Source: Burkholderiales bacterium (GTDB lineage: Bacteria > Pseudomonadota > Gammaproteobacteria > Burkholderiales > SG8-39). Taken from it: a DNA stretch of 26,369 nt. Below, one piece after another: positions 14,849 to 21,662 of the stretch. The stretch covers positions 1 to 26,369 of the forward strand of contig CAKKSJ010000332.1 of NCBI GenBank assembly GCA_919902965.1, in the 5' to 3' direction. Under the pieces are notes generated by a model, which ran no database searches, was not told where the DNA came from, and saw only the letters and a list, made by a program, of their open reading frames with translations. Made by a program: the position numbers and the translations under genes. Each line of letters opens with the position of its first letter. The first letter of the stretch is position 1.

Positions 14849-15001
14849 CTATTTGGCAAGCGGAACCGTCAGTATTTCTATGACGCCCCAGAGGGTGTAG
14901 ACCAGCATGGGAACCATGACACCCAAAAACAGCAGCAGGAAGGGGTTGTCCAGCAATTTCTGCATCAGGGGGATGGGTTCTTCGCGAGACGGGCTATTCA
15001 T
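14849..15001 (-). CDS. 50-residue single-span membrane peptide heading the operon
   Basis: A short frame of 50 codons plus stop, translated by hand, starting MNSPSREEPIPLMQKLLDNP. One hydrophobic span follows (FLLLFLGVMVPMLVYTLWGV) and the tail is short (IEILTVPLAK). The ribosome binding site is unusually good (GAGGAGGAAAC, ending five bases before the ATG), far better than chance would give in an untranslated leader. It is the first gene after the FNR/DNR-type box and 46 bases before the CuA subunit gene. Small one-helix subunits are common in heme-copper enzymes (CcoQ, CoxI/subunit IIa of ba3), so this is probably a third structural subunit or assembly peptide. I do not recognise the sequence itself. 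Confidence 0.75.
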   Translation of the reverse strand: MNSPSREEPIPLMQKLLDNPFLLLFLGVMVPMLVYTLWGVIEILTVPLAK

Positions 15002-15068
15002 TTTTTGTTTCCTCCTCAGTGGCGATTTTTATTTCTGCCAAAAGCGAGCCAAGCCCCAGCAGTGAGCA

Positions 15069-15110
15069 ACTCTAAAGATTCAGTCTGCGAAAAGATTTAA
15101 CTTAAGTCAA
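15069..15110 (-). promoter_or_regulatory. FNR/DNR-type box and putative class II promoter of the NOR-like operon
   Basis: On the minus strand 15110-15097 reads TTGACttaaGTTAA, one mismatch from the symmetrical TTGAC-N4-GTCAA form of the FNR/DNR consensus. Downstream, 15074-15069 reads TAGAGT, a 4/6 match to the -10 element. If transcription starts near 15062 the box is centred at about -41.5, the usual class II activator position, and there is no good -35. The first gene starts at 15001, giving a leader of roughly 60 bases. The DNR-like regulator at 3284-3976 is the natural candidate to bind here. Confidence 0.6.
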
Positions 15111-15142
15111 AGAAACTGAAGTTGTAGCTCGGAGCATAATAA

Positions 15143-15159
15143 CCATAAATAAATTATGG
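15143..15159. promoter_or_regulatory. AT-rich inverted repeat, possible operator
   Basis: CCATAA-ATAAA-TTATGG is a perfect 6-base inverted repeat with a 5-base centre, inside an AT-rich stretch (15141-15162) in a GC-rich region. It lies between the cytochrome remnant and the FNR-type box, about 33 bases upstream of the box. It could be an operator for the neighbouring MarR protein or another regulator; binding is not shown. Confidence 0.35.
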
Positions 15160-15245
15160 GTTTACGACGCAATTGTCAGTCATTCAAACCGCATCATTGA
15201 CTGTCCATACGGCCTCAGTCCCGGTGCCGTTTGTGGGTGCATGTC

Positions 15246-15326
15246 CTATTTTGTCAGCACCCACGCGATCAGCGCCTGCAATTCAGCGTCGCTCACATTG
15301 CTCGCGGGATTGGGCGGCATCGGAAG
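15246..15326 (-). pseudogene. C-terminal remnant of a small c-type cytochrome
   Basis: The minus strand encodes LPMPPNPASNVSDAELQALI, then AWVLTK and a stop. This matches the end of the intact cytochrome c at 23971-24306 (IPMPPNSPSQIGDADLKAMV, then EWVLSK) in the Met-ligand motif PMPPN, the SD-AxL helix and the WVLxK ending. The heme-binding CxxCH and everything before the Met loop are absent; immediately upstream lies the stop of the MarR gene in another frame. So a deletion or rearrangement has fused a marR gene to the tail of a lost cytochrome gene. No start codon or ribosome binding site makes this a functional gene. Confidence 0.7.
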
Positions 15327-15333
15327 CGGTCTT

Positions 15334-15762
15334 CTATCGGTGTTCGAAATTCCGTATGGAGGGAACGACGAAGCGCCCCTGCAGCGAAACCAATTCGGCG
15401 CGATGCAGGCGCGCGAGCTTATTGAGCAATTTTTCGCCTTTCGCGAGCACGCGGATTTCGATCCGCCGCCGGTCCTCCGAGGAACGGCGGCGCTCGACCA
15501 GGCCGAGTTTCTCGCAGCGTGAAATCAGCGCGACGACGCCGTGGTGCTGCGCCTGCAGACGCTCCGCCAGCTCTCCGACAGTGGCCCATTCGCGGCCGGG
15601 ATAGCCTTTGACCTGCAGGAGCAACAGATACTGCTGCGGCTGCAGTCCGTGCCGCAGGGCGAGCTGCTCGCTGAAGCGGACGAATTTGCGGATTTGATAG
15701 CGAAAATCCGCAAGCGTTTCGAAATCGCGCTTGTCCAGCGGGCTGTCGTCAGATTTCTTCAT
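15334..15762 (-). CDS. MarR-family transcriptional regulator
   Basis: 142 residues, close to the usual MarR length. A winged helix-turn-helix is visible: helix pairs in LALRHGLQPQQYLLLLQVKG and ATVGELAERLQAQHHGVVAL, followed by ISRCEKLGLVERRRSSEDRRR, the typical wing with an RxxxDxR basic turn. A long C-terminal helix (LAKGEKLLNKLARLHRAELV) would pair in the dimer. The final residues (VVPSIRNFEHR) run into the junction with the cytochrome remnant and may not be ancestral. The ATG at 15762 lacks a strong ribosome binding site. The ligand and targets are unknown; it lies upstream of, and in the same direction as, the NOR-like operon. Confidence 0.85.
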   Translation of the reverse strand: MKKSDDSPLDKRDFETLADFRYQIRKFVRFSEQLALRHGLQPQQYLLLLQVKGYPGREWATVGELAERLQAQHHGVVALISRCEKLGLVERRRSSEDRRRIEIRVLAKGEKLLNKLARLHRAELVSLQGRFVVPSIRNFEHR

Positions 15763-15864
15763 TGAGTATCTATTGTTCGACCATTTTCAAAACAACGTCC
15801 CGCGCAGAGCCCCAATGCACCGGCGCCGGCCAGCGCGCCGCGCGAATGGCGTACCGCCGCGGCA

Positions 15865-16425
15865 TCAGTGCATCAGCACGATCTGCATCAGCACCAGCCA
15901 GGCCAGCAGTCCGGCGCCGGTGACGACGGTCGCCATCTGCATCGCGCGGAGCTCTTCGCGCATGCGAAACAGCGCGTACATGCCGCGGTAGGTGATCGCG
16001 AGCGAGCAGAGCAGGCCGAGGGCGCCGACGACGACGCCCACGGCGAGGTTCGGCACGAACAGCACGAGCGACGAAATCCACATCGGGATCGGTGCGATCG
16101 CGGCGAGGGTGTAGCACTCGTGATAGCCGGCCGGGACCTCGTTCGCGCGGCAGGCGAGGTGCATGATCCAGGCCATTGCCGGGACCGTCAGCAACTCGGC
16201 GATGAAGAAAATCGCGGCGGCGGTGTGCCACTGCGCGGGCGAGACCCCCGGGGCGTAGATGTCACCGTAATTGCCGCCAGCGTAGTAGATCATCGCGGCA
16301 GGCAATACCGAAAAGGGGAGGACAACGGTGGCGAATATGCGGACGATGGACGGATGGATTCGGATGAGTTCGTCCCATCCATCATGAAATGACAGGATCA
16401 TTTTCGGCATTTGCGACGGTCTCAT
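15865..16425 (-). CDS. YIP1-family integral membrane protein
   Basis: 186 residues starting MRPSQMPKMILSFHDGWDEL, preceded by a GCAGGAG ribosome binding site, which decides the start over the longer frame to 16512. Five or so hydrophobic spans follow, with the family's usual motif of a short amphipathic N-terminus, a YAGGNYGDIY loop and the Cys-His region HLACRANEVPAGYHECYTLA. The overall pattern matches bacterial Yip1-domain proteins, whose function is unknown. It has its own strong promoter at 16522-16549. The MarR gene begins about 100 bases downstream and could be transcribed from the same promoter. Confidence 0.75.
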   Translation of the reverse strand: MRPSQMPKMILSFHDGWDELIRIHPSIVRIFATVVLPFSVLPAAMIYYAGGNYGDIYAPGVSPAQWHTAAAIFFIAELLTVPAMAWIMHLACRANEVPAGYHECYTLAAIAPIPMWISSLVLFVPNLAVGVVVGALGLLCSLAITYRGMYALFRMREELRAMQMATVVTGAGLLAWLVLMQIVLMH

Positions 16426-16521
16426 GGCATTCTCCTGCGGCGAGGTGGACCGGCCGGGGTCCGGATTCATCGAACAGACAAATCGGCGTCGGGTACCTTC
16501 CTGCGGGCACAAGACAAGGCC

Positions 16522-16549
16522 AATATATCACGATATGATGTAATGTCAA
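16522..16549 (-). promoter_or_regulatory. Sigma-70-type promoter for the YIP1 gene with a palindrome in the spacer
   Basis: On the minus strand: TTGACA (16549-16544), a 16-base spacer, then TATATT (16527-16522). This is a full -35 consensus and a 5/6 -10. The spacer and -10 contain ATATC-GT-GATAT (16536-16525), a perfect 5-base inverted repeat where a repressor would block polymerase. The gene start follows about 97 bases downstream. Confidence 0.6.
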
Positions 16550-16673
16550 GTAAGCGCTTTGGCGTGCCGGCGCCGCGCACGGTGATCCGGGGTGCGGCCC
16601 CCTCAAAAAAAATCCGGGGACTGCATGGTTTCATTCTCCTTGGGTTCGGCACGCTGTCGGACTTTTGGCGGGC

Positions 16674-16702
16674 TTGCCAATCCGTCACCGCTCCGGTAAG
16701 AT
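16674..16702 (+). promoter_or_regulatory. Promoter of the tetR-exporter operon
   Basis: TTGCCA (16674-16679), a 17-base spacer and TAAGAT (16697-16702) give a plausible sigma-70 promoter ending 38 bases before the TetR ATG. The -10 is buried in the inverted repeat at 16696-16723, as expected for an autorepressed operon. Confidence 0.5.
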
Positions 16703-16723
16703 AGTATCCAATTACTTACTTAC
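16696..16723. promoter_or_regulatory. Near-perfect inverted repeat, probable TetR operator
   Basis: GTAAGATAGTA, six bases (tccaat), TACTTACTTAC: eleven-base arms matching at nine positions. It covers the -10 element and lies 18 bases before the TetR start codon, the classical place for autoregulation. Binding by the adjacent regulator is inferred from position and symmetry. The rest of the 315-base gap between 16426 and 16740 holds the divergent promoters and a GC-rich segment (16550-16670) in which I recognise nothing. Confidence 0.6.
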
Positions 16724-16740
16724 AAGCAACCGCCGGATCC

Positions 16741-17376
16741 ATGAACATTTCCAATTCTGCCCGCGCTGCGCCGCGCCAGCGCCATTTGACCGACGCGCGC
16801 CAGCGCGAGATTGTTGCCGCCGTGCTTGCGCTCGCGCGCGAGCACGGCCCCGACGCTATAACCACCCAGGCGATCGCCGACCGGATGGGCCTCACCCAGG
16901 GCGCAATCTTCCGGCATTTCGCCGACAAGGAGGCGATCTGGCTGGCCGTGTTCGCCTGGGTGCGGGCATCGCTGGGCGCGGTCTTCGCCGCGGCCGTGGC
17001 GAAGTCGGATACGCCGCTCGCAAAGATCGAAAGGGCATTTCTCGCACATGTGGCCTTCATCACCGCCAATCCAGGGGTTCCCCGCGTGATGTTCCACGAA
17101 CTGCAATACCCGGGCGACTCACCCGCGCGCGTAGCGGTGCGCGCGATGATCACCGAATACGGCAAGGGGCTTGCGTTGCTGTTCAAGCAGGCGAAAGCGG
17201 CGGGCGAACTGCCTGCCAATCTGGACATCGCAATTGCGCCTATGCTGTTCTTAGGTGCGGTGCAAAGCCTGGTCATCCAGGCGGCCCTGGGCGGAGACGA
17301 GGCCGGCATGGTGAAGCGCGCGCGGCGGCTGTTCCCGCTGCTCCTGGATGGATATCGCGGACGGAGGAAAGCATGA
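16741..17376 (+). CDS. TetR/AcrR-family transcriptional regulator
   Basis: 211 residues. The N-terminal DNA-binding domain is clear (about residues 18-62): ARQREIVAAVLALAREHG, then ITTQAIADRMGLTQGAIFRH and FADKEAIW. The C-terminal half is the variable ligand-binding region. The ATG at 16741 is the only reasonable start, though its ribosome binding site is weak. The stop overlaps the start of the adaptor gene (ATGA), so regulator and exporter are co-expressed. Given the operator-like repeat over the promoter, it probably represses the whole operon until an exported compound binds it. The ligand is unknown. Confidence 0.9.
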   Translation: MNISNSARAAPRQRHLTDARQREIVAAVLALAREHGPDAITTQAIADRMGLTQGAIFRHFADKEAIWLAVFAWVRASLGAVFAAAVAKSDTPLAKIERAFLAHVAFITANPGVPRVMFHELQYPGDSPARVAVRAMITEYGKGLALLFKQAKAAGELPANLDIAIAPMLFLGAVQSLVIQAALGGDEAGMVKRARRLFPLLLDGYRGRRKA

Positions 17377-18557
17377 ATCTGCGTATGGGCGGCAAGGCGG
17401 CATTGGCTGTTGCCGGCATCGGTGCCGCGTTGCTGTTGGGCTGGCTGGCGTCGAATCAGGGCCCGCTCGCGCCGACCGAGGTCACCCTGGCCAAGGTCGA
17501 ACAGGGGCCGCTCATTGCGAGCACCTTCGGCATCGGCACGGTCGAGGCGCGCCGCAGCTACGCACTCGGTCCCACGCTCGCGAGCCGCGTCGCGCGCGTG
17601 CTGGTCGATCAGGGCGATACGGTCAAGGCAGGGCAGTTGCTCGCCGAACTCGATCCGGTGGATCTCGAGGATCGCCTGGCCAGCGGGCGCATCGCGGCCG
17701 AACGCGCCGCCAGCGCGATCCACGCCGCCGAAGCGCAGCTCGCCGAAGCGCAGAGCCGGGCGCAACTCGCCGGGGCCAGCGCACAGCGCTACGCCGAACT
17801 ACGCGCGCGCGGGTTCGTGAGCCAGGAAGCCAGCGATGCCAAGGGGCACGACGCGAATGCGGCGAAGGCGGCGGCGGATGCGTCGGCGGCGCAACTGGCG
17901 GTGTCGCGGCGTGACCGCGAGCGCGCGCTGGCTGATGTCGCCGGTGTCGGCAAGCTGCGCGCACAGGCGCGGTTGGTCAGCCCGGTTGATGGTGTAATCA
18001 GTGCGCGTCTGGTCGAGCCCGGCACTACCATAGTCGCGGGCCAGGCGGTGGTCCAGCTGATCGACCCGACCAGCCTGTGGGTCAAGGCGCGTATCGACCA
18101 GGCTCAGGCGGGCGGCGTGCGCGTGGGTCAGGCGGCGGAAATCGTGCTGCGTTCCAAGCCGAACAGCGCCAACCGCGCTCAGGTACAGCGCGTTGACTGG
18201 ATCAGTGATGCGGTGACCGAAGAGCGCATTGTCAACCTCGGCTTCGACACGCGGCCCGAAGGCCTCTCCGTGGGCGAGTTGGTCGAGGTGACCATACGCA
18301 CGGCCGAGCTATCCGCTGTGCGCTCGGTGCCGGCGGCGGCGGTGAAGCGGCTGCAGCGCCAGGACGGCGTATGGCGATTGGCCGAGGGCCGCGTCGTGTT
18401 CCGGCCGGTGAAGCTCGGCATCACCACCCTGGACGGCCGCAGCCAGATTATCGAGGGCCTGCAGGCCGGCGACGAGGTCGTGGTACACAGCGAGCGCGAA
18501 TTGAAGCCGGACGCCCGGGTCAAAGTCGTCTCCGCGATTGTCCGCAACGGATCATGA
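17373..18557 (+). CDS. HlyD/DevB-type periplasmic adaptor of an ABC exporter
   Basis: 394 residues from the ATG at 17373, which has a GGAGGAAAG site and overlaps the TetR stop. An N-terminal anchor (about residues 9-26) is followed by the first lipoyl half-motif (SRVARVLVDQGDTVKAGQLL), an Ala-rich coiled-coil hairpin (about 95-190), the second lipoyl half (ARLVSPVDGVISARLVEPGT) and beta-barrel and membrane-proximal domains. Membrane fusion proteins of this kind link an inner membrane transporter to an outer membrane channel. With the FtsX-like permease and ATPase that follow, this matches DevBCA-type exporters. The same-frame extension back to 16665 runs through the TetR gene and is not real. 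Confidence 0.9.
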   Translation: MNLRMGGKAALAVAGIGAALLLGWLASNQGPLAPTEVTLAKVEQGPLIASTFGIGTVEARRSYALGPTLASRVARVLVDQGDTVKAGQLLAELDPVDLEDRLASGRIAAERAASAIHAAEAQLAEAQSRAQLAGASAQRYAELRARGFVSQEASDAKGHDANAAKAAADASAAQLAVSRRDRERALADVAGVGKLRAQARLVSPVDGVISARLVEPGTTIVAGQAVVQLIDPTSLWVKARIDQAQAGGVRVGQAAEIVLRSKPNSANRAQVQRVDWISDAVTEERIVNLGFDTRPEGLSVGELVEVTIRTAELSAVRSVPAAAVKRLQRQDGVWRLAEGRVVFRPVKLGITTLDGRSQIIEGLQAGDEVVVHSERELKPDARVKVVSAIVRNGS

Positions 18558-19747
18558 TCAATCTCGCCGGCCGCGACATCCTGCATGGCTGGGGCAAGTT
18601 CGTGTTCACCGGACTTGGACTCGGTCTGCTCATCGGCGTCACGCTATCGATGGCGGGAATTTATCGCGGCCTGGTGGACGACGGCCGCGTGTTGCTGCAG
18701 AACGGTGGCGCCGATCTGTGGGTAGTGCAGCGCGATACGCTCGGCCCGTACGCCGAACCGTCGAGCGTGCGCGACGACGCCTATCGCGGACTGCTCGGTA
18801 TACGCGGCGTCGCCGCGGCCGGCAATGTCACCTATCTGACTATGCAGATTCAGCATGAACGCGCTGAGGTTCGCGTCATGCTGGTCGGCTTCGAGCCCGG
18901 GCAGCCGGGCGAGCCGGGCTATCTGGTCGCCGGACGTCCGATCACGCGCTCGCACTACGAAGCGATTGCCGACCTGCGCAGCGGATTGAAGCTGGGCGAG
19001 CGCATCCGCATACGCCGCCACGAGTATACGGTGGTCGGCTTGACGCGGCGCATGGTGTCCTCGGGTGGCGACCCGATGATTTTCGTTCCACTCAAGGACG
19101 CGCAGGAAGTGCAGTTTCTCAAAGACAACGACGCGCTCGTCAACGAGCGCGCGCGCACCGCCGCCAATCCGGCGTTCAACCGCCCCGGCGTGCCGGGGCT
19201 GCTCGAAGCGGTGCAGGCGAGCCAGGCCAGCAGCCACAGCGTGAATGTGGTCATGCTGCGCCTTGCGCCCGGCGCCGACGAGGCATTGGTGGCGCGCGAA
19301 ATCCGGCGCTGGAAGCATCTGGAAGCCTACACGCGGGCCGATATGGACGAAATACTCGTGGCCAAGCTGATCGCCACTTCGGCCAAACAGATTTTCATGT
19401 TTCTGCTCATTCTCTCGATTGTCAGCGCCGCCATCGTCGCCTTCATCATTTACACCATGACGCTGAACAAGGTGCGCGAGATTGCGGTGCTCAAACTGAT
19501 TGGCGCGCGCAACCGCACCATCGCCGCGATGATCCTGCAGCAGGCGCTGGGCCTGGGTGCCATCGGCTTCATTGTCGGCAAGACCGCGGCGACGCTATGG
19601 GCGCCGATCTTCCCGAAGTACGTGCTGCTGCTCCCCGGAGACGCGGTGCTGGGTGCAATATTGGTGCTGGCGATCTCCGCGCTGGCGAGCATCGTCGCGA
19701 TCCGCGCCGCACTGCGCGTGGATCCGGCGACGGCGATCGGGGGCTAG
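18554..19747 (+). CDS. FtsX-like ABC transporter permease, DevC type
   Basis: 397 residues from the ATG at 18554, overlapping the adaptor stop (ATGA). An N-terminal membrane helix (VFTGLGLGLLIGVTLSMAGI) is followed by a large periplasmic domain of about 240 residues and three C-terminal helices (FMFLLILSIVSAAIVAFII; LGLGAIGFIVGKTAATL; AVLGAILVLAISALASIVAI). That is the MacB/FtsX plan, and the N-terminus MINLAGRDILHGWGKF is characteristic of DevC-like permeases. The coupling motif region (KVREIAVLKLIGARNRTI) before the second-last helix is intact. It would move its substrate out of the inner membrane or periplasm rather than through a classical channel. The substrate is unknown. Confidence 0.9.
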   Translation: MINLAGRDILHGWGKFVFTGLGLGLLIGVTLSMAGIYRGLVDDGRVLLQNGGADLWVVQRDTLGPYAEPSSVRDDAYRGLLGIRGVAAAGNVTYLTMQIQHERAEVRVMLVGFEPGQPGEPGYLVAGRPITRSHYEAIADLRSGLKLGERIRIRRHEYTVVGLTRRMVSSGGDPMIFVPLKDAQEVQFLKDNDALVNERARTAANPAFNRPGVPGLLEAVQASQASSHSVNVVMLRLAPGADEALVAREIRRWKHLEAYTRADMDEILVAKLIATSAKQIFMFLLILSIVSAAIVAFIIYTMTLNKVREIAVLKLIGARNRTIAAMILQQALGLGAIGFIVGKTAATLWAPIFPKYVLLLPGDAVLGAILVLAISALASIVAIRAALRVDPATAIGG

Positions 19748-19749
19748 GC

Positions 19750-20457
19750 GTGGCGCATCCAGCGATCGAAATCAACGGTCTCACCAAGCGCTACGGCGAG
19801 GGCGAGGCGGCGGTCGATGCACTTAAGGGGGTGGACATGATCGTCCAGCCCGGCGAAGTCGTCGGCCTGATCGGCCCCAGCGGCTCTGGCAAGAGCACGC
19901 TGCTGAAGTGCCTCGGCGCCGTAATCGAGCCGACGGCGGGGCGCATGGCGCTCGGCGGCGAAACGATCTACGACCATGGTTGGAAAGTGACCGATCTGCG
20001 CGCCCTGCGGCGCGATCGCATCGGCTTCGTGTTCCAGGCGCCTTACCTGATCCCGTTCCTCGACGTCACTGACAACGTGGCGGTGCTGCCGATGTTGGCC
20101 GGAATTCCCAACACCAAGGCGCGCGAACGCGCGCGCGAGATGCTGGTGGCACTGGATGTCGGCCATCGCGCGCAGGCGCAGGTGCCGCAGTTGTCCGGTG
20201 GCGAGCAGCAGCGCGTCGCGATCGCGCGTGCCCTGGTGAACCAGCCGCCTATCATCCTCGCCGACGAGCTGACCGCGCCGCTGGACAGCGAGCGGGCGCT
20301 GACCGTGATTCGCATCCTCAACGAAATGGCACAGCGCTTCGGAACAGCGATCATTGTCGTCACCCACGACGAGAAAATCATTCCGACCTTCCGGCGCATC
20401 TACCATATCCGCGACGGCCGGACTTACGAGGAAGCCGGCGAGGCGCGCGCCGCCTGA
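19750..20457 (+). CDS. ABC transporter ATP-binding protein, DevA type
   Basis: 235 residues from a GTG at 19750, two bases after the permease stop. Walker A GPSGSGKST is at residues 42-50, the Q-loop reads VFQAPYLIPF, the signature is LSGGEQQRV, Walker B is IILADE, and the switch His is in VVTHDE. The usual PTxxLD after Walker B reads LTAPLDSE, a Pro-to-Leu change in an otherwise intact site. It should drive the FtsX-like permease. The longer frame back to 19597 lies inside the permease gene and is rejected. The operon ends here; the 122 bases to the convergent SirB2 gene show no clear terminator. Confidence 0.92.
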   Translation: MAHPAIEINGLTKRYGEGEAAVDALKGVDMIVQPGEVVGLIGPSGSGKSTLLKCLGAVIEPTAGRMALGGETIYDHGWKVTDLRALRRDRIGFVFQAPYLIPFLDVTDNVAVLPMLAGIPNTKARERAREMLVALDVGHRAQAQVPQLSGGEQQRVAIARALVNQPPIILADELTAPLDSERALTVIRILNEMAQRFGTAIIVVTHDEKIIPTFRRIYHIRDGRTYEEAGEARAA

Positions 20458-20579
20458 GTCAGCGTGCGCATCCGGCCTAAGCCAGTCGAATTGATGCACT
20501 TGGAGGATTCGATCGATGCGTCGGGTCCCGTCGCGAAACCGCGCCTAGCGCCGCGATCGGCATCCCTGCGGCCGCCTGT

Positions 20580-20969
20580 TCAATTGCCAAACGGCACTAC
20601 GGATTTTGTCAGCGCCACTGCGACGATATAGGCAAAGACCGCAAGCGCGCCGCAGAATGCCCGCAGGCGAATGCCGCGCGTGCGTCCGCGGTTCAGGGCG
20701 AGGGTGCCGAGAACTATATAGGCGATAAGCCCAATAATTTTGGCGGTGAGCCAGCCCTGCGCGAGCGGATACTGCCCGCTCGTCGCAGCCAGCGCAATTG
20801 CGCTGGCGAGCAAGACGGTGTCCACCACATGTGGCACGACGCGCACCCAGCGGCGGCCGAGCATGGGCGAGCTGCGTATCATCCATATGCCGCGCAGCAC
20901 GAATCCCGCGCCGGAGAGCACGACGCAGGCGATGTGCAAATACTTGAGCAGGGGGTAACTCGCGACCAA
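20580..20969 (-). CDS. SirB2-family integral membrane protein
   Basis: 129 residues, four membrane helices, with the family's opening pattern YPLLKYLHIACVVLSGAGFV and the central GQYPLAQGWLTAKIIGLIAY and LGTLALNRG. SirB2 proteins are poorly understood; the name comes from a Salmonella locus affecting invasion gene expression. The start is TTG at 20969; no ATG or GTG lies near and homology begins at once. It begins 23 bases after the narL stop on the same strand and so is probably the last gene of the narXL transcript. A functional link to nitrate regulation is not known. Confidence 0.85.
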   Translation of the reverse strand: MVASYPLLKYLHIACVVLSGAGFVLRGIWMIRSSPMLGRRWVRVVPHVVDTVLLASAIALAATSGQYPLAQGWLTAKIIGLIAYIVLGTLALNRGRTRGIRLRAFCGALAVFAYIVAVALTKSVVPFGN

Positions 20970-20992
20970 GGACCCTGTTCCCGTGACAGGCG

Positions 20993-21646
20993 TCAGTTGC
21001 CCTGCTTGTTGCTCTGGGCCACGGCCCAGACCGCTGCCTCCAGCCGCGAACGAAAGCCGAGCTTCCTGAGCAGATTCTTGACATGAACCTTGACGGTAGC
21101 TTCGGTGATATTCAGGCTGCGCGCGATCAGTTTGTTCGACCGCCCCTGTACCAGCCCGTCGAGGATTTCCTGTTCGCGCCGGGTCAGCGTCGCATGATCG
21201 CGCTGGCTTGTGGTGGCCTCTTCGCGGATGGCGCGCGCGAGCAGGCCGTTCAGTCGTTCGCCGATCACCGTGCTGCCGTTCAGGGTCTGGTCGATGGCGG
21301 CGAGCAGGTCCTCGGGTTCCATGTCTTTGAGCAGATAGCCGTCCGCGCCGCTGCGTATCGCCGTTACCAGATCCTCGGCGCTATCTGACACCGTAAGAAT
21401 GACCACCCGGCATTCAAGGCCCGCGTCACGGATTGCTCTGAGCGTGCCGATGCCGTTCATGTCCTTCATGTGCAGATCGAGCAGGATCAGATCCGGATCG
21501 AGGTCCCGCGCTTTGGACACACCGTCTTCGCCGCTGGAGGCCTCACCCACGAGTTGCAGGTGGGGAGCCATGGCGATCAGCTGCGACACTCCTTTGCGAA
21601 ACAGGGGATGATCATCGATGATCAGAATACGATTGCCTTCGTTCAT
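20993..21646 (-). CDS. narL: Nitrate/nitrite response regulator NarL
   Basis: 217 residues from the ATG at 21646. The receiver domain (about 5-125) has the acidic pair DD at 11-12, phospho-acceptor Asp57 (LILLDLHMKDMNG), the Thr/Ser switch in VVILTVSDSAEDL and the Lys in YLLKDMEPEDL. The LuxR/NarL helix-turn-helix is at about 150-210 (LTRREQEILDGLVQGRSNKL and ITEATVKVHVKNLLRKLGF). The sequence YLLKDMEPEDLL is typical of NarL/NarP rather than other LuxR-type regulators. It lies 16 bases downstream of narX, so the pair forms a two-component operon that senses nitrate and nitrite. The same-frame extension to 22141 lies in narX and is rejected. Confidence 0.93.
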   Translation of the reverse strand: MNEGNRILIIDDHPLFRKGVSQLIAMAPHLQLVGEASSGEDGVSKARDLDPDLILLDLHMKDMNGIGTLRAIRDAGLECRVVILTVSDSAEDLVTAIRSGADGYLLKDMEPEDLLAAIDQTLNGSTVIGERLNGLLARAIREEATTSQRDHATLTRREQEILDGLVQGRSNKLIARSLNITEATVKVHVKNLLRKLGFRSRLEAAVWAVAQSNKQGN

Positions 21647-21662
21647 AGCCTGTACTTTGTGA

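Noticed and set aside
16665..18557. A 630-codon frame suggesting a fused regulator-adaptor
   Set aside because: The first ~236 codons are an out-of-frame shadow of tetR; the adaptor has its own ATG with a strong ribosome binding site at 17373.
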